From an uncultured Lachnospiraceae bacterium (lineage in GTDB: Bacteria > Bacillota > Clostridia > Lachnospirales > Lachnospiraceae), in the NCBI GenBank assembly GCA_947627365.1, contig CANQVT010000026.1:1-32952 (forward strand): a stretch of 32,952 nucleotides of DNA. The letters are read 5' to 3'. How positions within the stretch are numbered: position 1 is the stretch's first letter; every line of letters starts with the position of its first letter. The translations under genes were made by a program, and so were the position numbers. The notes beneath the pieces were generated by a model that was not told where the DNA came from, did not search any database, and was given only the letters and a program-made list of their open reading frames with translations. Below, in pieces: positions 1 to 6,748 of the stretch.

Positions 1-3
1 CTC

Positions 4-27
4 CTCAAAAATCAGCCCTTTTTTGAG
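4..27. repeat. Small inverted repeat past the end of the acs operon
   Basis: Positions 4-11 (CTCAAAAA) pair perfectly with 20-27 (TTTTTGAG) around an 8-base loop. It lies about 70 bases past the stop of the DUF3786 gene, the last acs-operon gene in the window, so it could end that transcript or one entering from the left. The stem is short and AT-rich, so the terminator reading is weak. Confidence 0.3.
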
Positions 28-99
28 CCCCCTGCTTGTCAGTAGTCAATTTGTCGACGAGTTTCGCAATTACCTATATATTATATTTTTATAGTTTGC

Positions 100-735
100 T
101 TATGCGGACTTCAGCGTCCCTATGATGATGTCGCACACGACGACCAGATCCTCCGCGTGAAACACCGCCGGGAAATTGTCGCTGAACAAAATCTGCGAGG
201 ACGGCGGAAATTCGTCGTCTCCGCCCCAGAGTTGGAATCGGACAAAAAATCCGTCGAACACCTCGAATTCATAGCCTGCGTCCCCGGCTTTGATCTCTTT
301 CGCGCCCAGCTTTTCGCACGCGGCGCGGAAGGCATCCAGCTTATTTCCATAGGAAAACGCGAGCCGCATCATACACCTGCCATTGAACTGCCGGTAATAG
401 ACCTCACCCCAGGGGATATCGCGGTACGTCATGAACTTCCCGGTACTGCTCGCCTGCGCTCCCTCGATCAGAAAACGGATCACAAAGATCTGCGCCGCGT
501 TCATGGCAAGCAGAGGACAATAGCCGTCGTCCTCCTCCGTGCGCTTCACCGTGAACTCCGGGAAGCCGACCTCGTAATCCTTTCCAAGAAAATGTACCGT
601 GAAGCACTGCTTCTCCTCAGAATAGGGAAAGCCGGTGCGCACACTGATCTCCTGCGGATCCTTCTTCCGATATTCATCCTTGTAGTGCTCAAACGGGACC
701 CGTTCCTTGTTGTCCTTCTCGTATGCGATATCCAT
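100..735 (-). CDS. DUF3786 family protein, last gene of the acs operon
   Basis: The 211-aa protein has no signal peptide, membrane segment or metal motif that I can see, so it should be cytoplasmic. The overall pattern (a central PLLAMNAAQIFVIRFLIEGA stretch, a GKFMTYRDIPWGEVYYRQF segment, and a hydrophobic SSQILFSDNFPAVFHAEDL end) resembles the DUF3786 family. From memory, that family recurs next to CODH/ACS and corrinoid-protein genes in acetogens and sulfate reducers, and its function is unknown. The start at 735 has an AAGGAG ribosome site about 9 bases upstream. It follows acsV after 136 bases and is the last gene of the cluster here. From context it may assist corrinoid or methyl-transfer chemistry, but the sequence itself gives no mechanism. 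Confidence 0.7.
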   Translation of the reverse strand: MDIAYEKDNKERVPFEHYKDEYRKKDPQEISVRTGFPYSEEKQCFTVHFLGKDYEVGFPEFTVKRTEEDDGYCPLLAMNAAQIFVIRFLIEGAQASSTGKFMTYRDIPWGEVYYRQFNGRCMMRLAFSYGNKLDAFRAACEKLGAKEIKAGDAGYEFEVFDGFFVRFQLWGGDDEFPPSSQILFSDNFPAVFHAEDLVVVCDIIIGTLKSA

Positions 736-871
736 ACCGGTCGCTCCTTATGTTCATATTTGTACGATAAGCCATACCCGCCTCGTAAGGCTTTCGGCTT
801 TCCCGCCGAGGGTTCAACTTGATCGTCAGGCTCGAAATACCCTCGCCAGGTGATAAATGTGTCGGTCGCGG

Positions 872-2800
872 TCATTTCATCTCCAGCGATGGGAACAGCG
901 TCGCGTCCGTGTGCGGCAGGAAGCAGCTCGCCACAAACTCGTCCATGTACGACGGCTCATTGCTGAGCTCGAGGTAGGTCATGTTGTGCGCGACGTCCGC
1001 CACCTTCGCCTCCGCCTCTTTTGAATAGAGGATCGCGTAGGCGCCCGAGAGCGAAGAGTTTCCGATGTAGGTAAACTTCTCCAGCTCAATATCCGGGAAC
1101 ATGCCGATGTTGACGGCGTTTCGCATATTGATGCCGCTTCCGATCCCGCCGGCCACCAGCACGCGCTCGATCATGCTCACGTCAAAGTCGAGGGAGCTGA
1201 GCATCACGCGGATCGCCGAGAAGATCGCGCCCTTCGCGCGGATGAAGTTGTCGATGTCCACCTCGGTCAGCTCGATGTCCTTGACCGAAGCGGCGTCCTC
1301 CTTAAACGCCAGCACATAGCTTCCCATGCCGTAGCTGTCATGCCGGATCCGCTCGCCCTCGCGGATGAATTTTCCCTTCGGGCTGATGATCCCACAGCGG
1401 AACAGCTCGCTGATGATGTCTATGATGCCGGAGCCGCAGATGCCGACCGGCTTCTGTCCCTCGTCCCCGACGATCTTGAACGTCGGCTCCATCGTATCCT
1501 TGTCGATCGTGCACGCCTCGATCGCCCCGTCCGTCGCGCGCATACCGCAGCTGATGTCGCCGCCCTCGAACGCCGGACCTGCTGAGCAGGCGCAGCTCAT
1601 CATGAACTCGGAGTTGCCGAAGACAAGCTCCCCATTCGTGCCGAGGTCGATGAAAAGAGACATCTCCTCGCTGTTCCAGATCGTGCTCGCCAGCGTACCG
1701 GCCGTGATATCTCCGCCTACATAGCTTCCGATGTTCGGCGCCATGAGGATCCGCGCGTGCGGGTAAATGTGGATGCCGAGATCCTGCGCACAGATGGAAT
1801 CCGTCTCAAAAAATGTGGGGATAAACGGTTCCATGCGCACCGGGTCCGCGTCGACGCCGACAAACAGATGGTTCATCGTCGTATTGCCCGCGACGCACAT
1901 GCGGTAAACCTGCTCAGGGTGAATGCCCGCGGATGCACACATCGCGTCGATCAGCGGGTTCAGCGTCTCCTTGATGATCGCGTCCTGAAGCTTCTTCCGC
2001 CCGCCGTCTTTCTGCTGCTCGATGATGCGGTTGATGACGTCCGCGCCATAACGAATCTGCCCGTTCCCTGCGGAAGCCTTCGCCAGGATCCCACCGTTTG
2101 TCATGTCGATGATCAAAGCAGATACCGTGGTCGTTCCAATGTCCACCGCAAGACCGCAGACCTGCGCTTTCTCCTCCGCCGACAGCACATCGAGCACTTC
2201 CGCTCGCTCTCCATCCCTGCTGACTACGCACTGCACCCGGAACGAAGATTTCCGCAAAACCTCCGCGAGTTTCATGAGCACAGCGAACGACAGCTTCACT
2301 TCCGATGCGCCGCAGGCAGCCTCCACCGCCCAGGTCAGGCGCTCGTTGTCCGGCATCGTGTTGTCCAGAGAGGGCTCCTCCATCGTGATCTCGACGACTT
2401 CCAAATCATTTTTAAAAGCGATCCCGGCAGATGCGATATCGTTCTTCGTCTTTTCAAAAATCTGCAGTTCCTCCGCAGAACCAAGATCCGCAACCTTCAT
2501 CCTGCTCCGATAGGCGGACGCGATGTCTGGGACGAGCACCTCCACGTCCCCGATGATCTTGCTGACACAGGACAACCTCCAGCCCTGCGCGTACTCCTCG
2601 TCCGTGATGTGCCTCGTCTGCTTCGAGTCCAGCTCTCCGCCCGTCAGTTTCACCTTACATTTTCCGCAAGCCGCATTTCCGCTGCATGGCGCGTCGATCG
2701 CCACGTTCGCCTTTCTGGCGACTTCTAGAAGATTTTCCCCGGAACCGGCGAAGACCTCCACGCTTTCGCCGTTCTCAAACTTGAACGTTACCTTGTACAT
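872..2800 (-). CDS. acsV: Corrinoid activation/reductive reactivation protein AcsV (ferredoxin + ASKHA/DUF4445)
   Basis: A 642-aa RamA/AcsV-type protein that uses ATP binding and a [2Fe-2S] cluster to reduce inactive Co(II) corrinoid protein to Co(I). In 646-aa numbering (from the upstream GTG) an N-terminal plant-type ferredoxin domain holds C43, C49, C52 and C82. A linker follows, then an ASKHA-type ATPase domain starting at GLAVDIGTTTVSALIID and containing LFIDLGTNGEL, ending in the DUF4445 region. I place the start at the ATG at 2800 because GGGGGAA sits just ahead of it; the upstream GTG at 2812 overlaps that ribosome site. It follows acsE after 240 bases containing a hairpin. The natural partner is the corrinoid iron-sulfur protein AcsCD encoded upstream. 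No key cysteine is missing. Confidence 0.88.
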   Translation of the reverse strand: MYKVTFKFENGESVEVFAGSGENLLEVARKANVAIDAPCSGNAACGKCKVKLTGGELDSKQTRHITDEEYAQGWRLSCVSKIIGDVEVLVPDIASAYRSRMKVADLGSAEELQIFEKTKNDIASAGIAFKNDLEVVEITMEEPSLDNTMPDNERLTWAVEAACGASEVKLSFAVLMKLAEVLRKSSFRVQCVVSRDGERAEVLDVLSAEEKAQVCGLAVDIGTTTVSALIIDMTNGGILAKASAGNGQIRYGADVINRIIEQQKDGGRKKLQDAIIKETLNPLIDAMCASAGIHPEQVYRMCVAGNTTMNHLFVGVDADPVRMEPFIPTFFETDSICAQDLGIHIYPHARILMAPNIGSYVGGDITAGTLASTIWNSEEMSLFIDLGTNGELVFGNSEFMMSCACSAGPAFEGGDISCGMRATDGAIEACTIDKDTMEPTFKIVGDEGQKPVGICGSGIIDIISELFRCGIISPKGKFIREGERIRHDSYGMGSYVLAFKEDAASVKDIELTEVDIDNFIRAKGAIFSAIRVMLSSLDFDVSMIERVLVAGGIGSGINMRNAVNIGMFPDIELEKFTYIGNSSLSGAYAILYSKEAEAKVADVAHNMTYLELSNEPSYMDEFVASCFLPHTDATLFPSLEMK

Positions 2801-2937
2801 AAGTTCCCCCACTGATTATTTTTCATTACAGTTCATACTGATTTGAAGCGCATGTCTCCGAACCCGCAGGTGTGACGCAAAAAGCAATTCAGACTTCGTG
2901 CTATCGGTCATGCGATGAACAGCAGCGCTTTTAGTGA

Positions 2938-2969
2938 TACACCCGGATACCGAAACGGCTCCGGGTGTA
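2938..2969 (-). repeat. Hairpin between acsE and acsV
   Basis: Positions 2938-2947 and 2960-2969 form a perfect 10-bp stem (TACACCCGGA / TCCGGGTGTA). The loop holds an inner CCG-AAA-CGG stem at 2950-2958. On the transcribed strand no T run follows, so this is not a standard intrinsic terminator. It may be an mRNA processing or stability element between acsE and acsV. Confidence 0.5.
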
Positions 2970-3040
2970 CGGTTTCCGCCCCGGCCGATGCCCTACCGCC
3001 GAAGCCGTAAGCCTATGACCGGATGCAGTATGTTCTGTGA

Positions 3041-3826
3041 TTAAATTTCAAGATAAGAATCCGCATACAGCGTATTGTTCTTGAATACGTCGCAGGACTT
3101 GATCGTCTCCATCAGGCGCAGATCGTTCGGATTCACGATCGCGGAGGTAAGTCCCTGCATCATGCACATCGCGACAAGCGCGGAATCCATGATCGGACGG
3201 ATGTGCTTCGGCATACCGTTGGAATTGTTGGAGAGTCCGCCGGTGGAGTTCAGACCCATGTCGGAGAACATCTTGATGCACTCCAGAATCTCCATCTGCT
3301 TGTCCTGCATGCCCTTCACAACGAGGAACAGCGGATCGAACCAGAGGTCGGTCGGCTCCATGCCGTGCTCAAGACCTCTCTCGAGCAGTGTCTGGCAGTA
3401 AGCCATACGCTCATCGTTGTCCTTCGCAATGCCTTCGCCGTTGCACAGCGCGATAACGATCGCATCGTTCGCCGCAGCGAGATCCACGTTCTCGATCCTG
3501 CCCGCCGCGTCCGCGGAGTTCACGATCGGCTTGCCCTTGGAACGATTGTAGACAGAAATGCCTGCCTCGATCGCCTTCTTATTGGAAGTATCCAGCGCAA
3601 GCGGCACATTGTCGAAGTTGCTCTGAAGGAGCTGAACGGCCCACTTCATCAGGTCCTCGCCGTAACCCTCTGCCGGTCCGATGTTGACGTCGAGATAGAC
3701 AGCGCCCGCGTCAAGCTGCTGCTTCGCACGCGCAAGGATCGGCTCCGGATCTCTCTCCATAAAAGCCTTGTTGACCGCCGGGGCAGTCGTGGAAAGTCTC
3801 TCACCAATTGTAACGAATTTTCCCAT
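3041..3826 (-). CDS. acsE: 5-methyltetrahydrofolate:corrinoid iron-sulfur protein methyltransferase AcsE
   Basis: A 261-aa cytoplasmic TIM-barrel pterin-binding enzyme, the family's usual length (about 262). It moves the methyl group from methyl-THF to Co(I) of the corrinoid protein AcsCD. Visible family features are the N-terminal IGERLSTTAPAVNKAF, the DAGAVYLDVNIG strand, LALDTSN, and the GGLSNNSNG loop near residue 200, where a conserved Asn contacts the pterin N5. The ATG has a GAGAGGTGA ribosome site. It sits between acsC (121 bases upstream, with a hairpin in the gap) and acsV. Other pterin-binding methyltransferases (MetH-like, MtrH-like) are possible, but the neighbours make AcsE the clear choice. 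Confidence 0.95.
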   Translation of the reverse strand: MGKFVTIGERLSTTAPAVNKAFMERDPEPILARAKQQLDAGAVYLDVNIGPAEGYGEDLMKWAVQLLQSNFDNVPLALDTSNKKAIEAGISVYNRSKGKPIVNSADAAGRIENVDLAAANDAIVIALCNGEGIAKDNDERMAYCQTLLERGLEHGMEPTDLWFDPLFLVVKGMQDKQMEILECIKMFSDMGLNSTGGLSNNSNGMPKHIRPIMDSALVAMCMMQGLTSAIVNPNDLRLMETIKSCDVFKNNTLYADSYLEI

Positions 3827-3875
3827 TGCAAATCACCTCTCTTAGTTTTTTAATAAAGCCCCATCCCCCTGCCGG

Positions 3876-3906
3876 TACAGTCGGCAAATTCACATGCCGG
3901 ACTGTA
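3876..3906 (-). repeat. Hairpin between acsC and acsE
   Basis: TACAGTC-GGC (3876-3885) pairs with GCC-g-GACTGTA (3896-3906), ten base pairs with one bulged G and a 10-base loop. A competing smaller pairing, TGCCG with CGGCA, also exists around 3870-3886. The transcribed strand runs through a GC-rich stretch and then TTTATTAAAAAAC before the acsE ribosome site. It may tune read-through or RNA stability. Confidence 0.45.
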
Positions 3907-3947
3907 TCCGCGGGAGACGCCATGTTGGCTTTGATACATTTTGAATC

Positions 3948-5297
3948 TTATGCCGTCAGATCCTTCATGAACTTCACGAGCTGTACCGCCTCGTTCGGAG
4001 CGATGATGATCTCCCAGCCCGGAAGCTTCGCCTCGAGCTCGCCCTTCAGAACGGCAACCTTGCCCGGGATGACGAGCTTTCTGGACTTGATCTTGCCCTC
4101 GATATCCTGCTCCTTAAAGAACTTCTCGATCGTACCTGCGGAGAACTTGCCCGCAGCCCAGGACGTCAGAACGGAAAGTCCGCCCGCGTCGTTAATGATC
4201 AGGTTGAGCGGCACGCCGGAACGCTCCAGCTCGCCGGATACCACGAAATAAGTCAGAGCAAAGTCTACCGTCGTGACACAGATCGAATTCTCGTCCGCGC
4301 CGTTCAGCGGGTAGATGCCCGGCTCGACCTTCATCGGCTTCTGCGGGTCGGTGAACAGGTTCTGGCGCAGGCCATACAGCGGAAGCGCCTCCGCGTAGCC
4401 GAGCTGCTCCAGCACTACGATCGAACCATACTTCATCGTGAACAGGGAAGCCAGAGCCGCCTGCAGATGCGCGTTGCCCTTTGCCAGGCAGCAGGCGCGC
4501 ACGATCGACGGATAACCGCAGGTACGGTCGCCGTCCTTGATCGCTGCTTTACGGAACTGCACTGCCGTCGCGAACGCATCCTTGATGGAATTGCTGCCCG
4601 CATCGATCAGCAGGTTCTTGTTGCCAAGCTTCTCGAGAGCCGCCACCGTATCGTAGAGCTCGTTGATGTCCTTGCCCTGTACGCCGAGCGCAATGCCCGC
4701 TCCGGTCGCCACCGCGTTCATCGCCTCATAGTTGGAAGCGTTCGCGCCGTTCAATACCGGCTTCGCATCCTTCACCAGCGCAACCGCCTCTTTCGCGACG
4801 TCCGCATCGTCGCAGCCGAGGATCAGCACACGTCCGACAGCCGCAGCCTTCTTCACCAGCTCAAGATACTTGTCCTTGCCCGAAGCCGCATCGTAATTTA
4901 CATAGATCATTTCTACGAACATTCTCTCACCGATACGCTCGTAATCTACCTTCGGAACCGCCGCAAGCTTCGCGTCGATCTCTGCGTCGTCCATGCAGCT
5001 GCACACAGACACCGCATATCTCGTCTTGTTCACGAACGTCTTCTCGTGGCGGAACAGCACTGTCTCGCCGCCGAGCGTCATCTCGTTCTCGCCCGCGCCG
5101 ATCTTGACGGTCTTCATGGGCGGAGCGGTCGCCTCGTTGAGCTGAGCCTTCGCGTCCTCAGAGAAGTACGGGCAGGCGTCCACGGATACCGCGCCCTGCG
5201 CGACCTTCATGGAGAAAGCCATACAGGTCGGGCTGCCGCACTCCTTACAGTTTTTCTTCGGTGACAGTTTGAAAATATCAAGACCTTTCAATGCCAT
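3948..5297 (-). CDS. acsC: Corrinoid iron-sulfur protein large subunit AcsC
   Basis: The 449-aa gamma subunit of the acetyl-CoA pathway corrinoid iron-sulfur protein, close to the usual length of about 446. The N-terminus carries the [4Fe-4S] motif C17-x2-C20-x4-C25-x16-C42, in the context KKNCKECGSPTCMAFS, which feeds electrons for cobalt reactivation. A TIM-barrel domain follows. The C-terminal part, ending VVSGELERSGVPLNLIINDAGGLSVLT and beyond, is the cobamide-binding domain. It accepts methyl from AcsE and gives it to the AcsB A-cluster. The ATG is preceded by AGGAGG. It lies 30 bases after acsD, so the two subunits are probably co-translated in matched amounts, in contrast to the long structured gap ahead of acsD. 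Confidence 0.96.
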   Translation of the reverse strand: MALKGLDIFKLSPKKNCKECGSPTCMAFSMKVAQGAVSVDACPYFSEDAKAQLNEATAPPMKTVKIGAGENEMTLGGETVLFRHEKTFVNKTRYAVSVCSCMDDAEIDAKLAAVPKVDYERIGERMFVEMIYVNYDAASGKDKYLELVKKAAAVGRVLILGCDDADVAKEAVALVKDAKPVLNGANASNYEAMNAVATGAGIALGVQGKDINELYDTVAALEKLGNKNLLIDAGSNSIKDAFATAVQFRKAAIKDGDRTCGYPSIVRACCLAKGNAHLQAALASLFTMKYGSIVVLEQLGYAEALPLYGLRQNLFTDPQKPMKVEPGIYPLNGADENSICVTTVDFALTYFVVSGELERSGVPLNLIINDAGGLSVLTSWAAGKFSAGTIEKFFKEQDIEGKIKSRKLVIPGKVAVLKGELEAKLPGWEIIIAPNEAVQLVKFMKDLTA

Positions 5298-5327
5298 ATC
5301 ATTTTTCCTCCTTATGCTTCAGTTTGC

Positions 5328-6269
5328 TTATACTAATTCCTTGACCAGGGTTGAAATCGTCTTAACAGATTCCGGATGTCTCAGGATGACAGCGTTGGAA
5401 CCGGCCGCGAGTACTGCAGCTGCAGTCTCGATCTCCATGTCCACGCCACGCTCTTCCTGATTTCCCCATTCAGGCATATCAGCTTCGGAAGCAGCCGCTT
5501 CCTTTACATTCCAAACCTCAGAAGCTACCGGGGTAATGATCGGCATCTGAAGCGTCGCATCGCTCTGGGACAGCGCCGCGGCCTTTACACGGTCCATCGT
5601 GGAAACCACGTACTCGAAACCGTAGCCGGCGGAAGCCGTACCGACGTTCATGACAACGCTCTGTCCGCTCACGCCGAGCTGTGTCAGCAGAACGTTCAGC
5701 TGCTTTGCAAGGTTGATATCAACAGCGGACTCCGCGCCGACGACCTGCTTGTAAGCAAGACCCGCCGAAGCGCCTACCGTCTTGTAATTCTCTTCTTTTG
5801 CCGCAAGGATCACAGCGTTCTTTCCGGCAAGGGCAGCCGCCGCCTTGTCTAGCAGCTCCGCGTCCTTCTCCACGTTCTTGCATCCGCAGACGACAAGCGG
5901 AAGATCAACCGCAGCCGCAACATCGTTCACCAGAGCGATCAGCTCCTCCGTGGATTTGTTCTTTCCGTTCGGGTCTCCACCCTCCAAACGGATGCTGAGG
6001 AAGTCAACGCCCTCAAAGGTAGCGGCCTTCTTCGCCATGTCGACGACAGATGCGCAGCCCTCGTAGCACTTCTGGATGCACTCCGGCTCTGCCTCCATGC
6101 CGCCGTCCGTGATCTCGATGCCTACCTTCGGCGCGTTCTCGATCGCCTCGTCAAAGGTGTAAAACGGAAGTACGTTCTCTCCTCCGATCGTGATCGCTTT
6201 GTCGCCGGTACCCATCGTGACAGCGTTGATCTTTGCATTGAATTTTCCTGATTTTGCAGTAAACGGCAT
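5328..6269 (-). CDS. acsD: Corrinoid iron-sulfur protein small subunit AcsD
   Basis: The 313-aa beta subunit, a TIM barrel without its own cofactor that pairs with AcsC and helps hold the B12 group. The opening block (AITIGGENVLPFYTFDEA) and the SIRLEGGDPNGKN and SVVMNVGTASAGYGFEY segments match the AcsD/CdhD family. The start has a strong GAGGAGG ribosome site about 10 bases ahead of the ATG. It is followed by acsC after only 30 bases. A 476-base gap with large inverted repeats separates it from acsB upstream, so acsD may have its own promoter or a processed 5' end. Alternative calls such as a plain dihydropteroate synthase fold are excluded by context. Confidence 0.95.
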   Translation of the reverse strand: MPFTAKSGKFNAKINAVTMGTGDKAITIGGENVLPFYTFDEAIENAPKVGIEITDGGMEAEPECIQKCYEGCASVVDMAKKAATFEGVDFLSIRLEGGDPNGKNKSTEELIALVNDVAAAVDLPLVVCGCKNVEKDAELLDKAAAALAGKNAVILAAKEENYKTVGASAGLAYKQVVGAESAVDINLAKQLNVLLTQLGVSGQSVVMNVGTASAGYGFEYVVSTMDRVKAAALSQSDATLQMPIITPVASEVWNVKEAAASEADMPEWGNQEERGVDMEIETAAAVLAAGSNAVILRHPESVKTISTLVKELV

Positions 6270-6496
6270 TTCTCTTTTACCTCCTCGTGATTATATACCG
6301 ATGCGGGTGCCTGGGGTGACAGACCGCAGGGGTAAGGTTATTTTTTCGGGTAATGGATACCCGGTACCGCACTTGAAAAATAATAACAATGGATTAAAGT
6401 ATAACAAAATTAAGTAAAAGTCCACTGTCTTGAATCATTGTGGTTTCTAATTTATAAAAATCTTTAAATGATTCACGTAATTTATCATTTTAGACT
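6270..6496 (-). promoter_or_regulatory. AT-rich leader region upstream of acsD
   Basis: The first half of the 476-base acsB-acsD gap carries no plausible gene. On the transcribed strand it holds a possible -10 TATACT (6398-6403) without a convincing -35 box, a small CGGGTA/TACCCG hairpin followed by an A run, and the acsD ribosome site. An internal promoter for acsD-acsC-acsE-acsV is possible but not demonstrated. I see no cobalamin or THF riboswitch consensus here. Confidence 0.3.
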
Positions 6497-6523
6497 CGAG
6501 AAAATGCTGCGCATTTTCCCTCG
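6497..6523 (-). repeat. GCA-triloop hairpin (acsB-acsD gap, copy 1)
   Basis: GAAAATGC (6500-6507) pairs with GCATTTTC (6511-6518) around a three-base loop, which reads GCA on the transcribed strand. The flanking CGAG and CTCG can extend the stem with two bulged C. Two other hairpins in this gap share the same GCA loop. Confidence 0.5.
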
Positions 6524-6545
6524 TTAAGAAATCCATGACATTCTC

Positions 6546-6576
6546 ATAGGAATTGCCATAAAATGGCAATTCCTAT
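6546..6576. repeat. Perfect 14-bp inverted repeat with 3-base loop
   Basis: ATAGGAATTGCCAT (6546-6559) and ATGGCAATTCCTAT (6563-6576) are exact reverse complements around AAA. No T run follows on the operon strand. It may be an RNA stability stem or the trace of a small palindromic element. Confidence 0.6.
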
Positions 6577-6626
6577 ATCGATCGTCAATCGTCGGTCTGT
6601 CTTCGCTTCGCTCGACATACCAGCTC

Positions 6627-6693
6627 TAAAAAGTTCAATTGCTTTCTGTCAACTGCGTTGACGAAGCTGCGCTTCCCGCAATTGAACTTTTTA
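6627..6693. repeat. Nested palindrome: 16-bp outer stem with two inner GCA-loop hairpins
   Basis: The outer arms 6627-6642 and 6678-6693 pair over 16 bp and end in a run of five A / five T. Inside lie two hairpins: GTCAAC-tgc-GTTGAC (6648-6662) and GAAGC-tgc-GCTTC (6663-6675). The fold is a multi-branch junction. On the operon strand the outer stem ends in CTTTTTAG, so it could act as a terminator or attenuating element after acsB. The layout also fits a small mobile palindromic element. Confidence 0.55.
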
Positions 6694-6697
6694 TCGC

Positions 6698-6748
6698 TAA
6701 GGCCCCAGGGAATGCCTGTGCAAGCACGCATTCCCTTTGCGGGCCTTA
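6698..6748 (-). terminator. Long hairpin overlapping the acsB stop codon
   Basis: TAAGGCCC (6698-6705) pairs with GGGCCTTA (6741-6748), which includes the acsB stop codon. AGGGAATGC (6707-6715) pairs with GCATTCCCT (6728-6736), and GTGC/GCAC closes the tip. The stem is stable and GC-rich and sits directly at the translation end. The transcribed strand continues with AGCGATAAAAAG rather than a U tract, so it is more likely a 3'-end protecting or processing stem, or a weak terminator. Confidence 0.5.

Noticed and set aside
546-875. A 109-codon minus-strand frame whose ATG overlaps the acsV stop as ATGA.
   Set aside because: The overlap looks like coupling, but the frame runs 190 bases into the DUF3786 gene and becomes Arg/Ser-rich there. 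The part in the gap alone has no recognisable domain.
6270-6745. Cobalamin or THF riboswitch ahead of acsD.
   Set aside because: I looked for the B12 box and the THF motif core on the transcribed strand and found neither.
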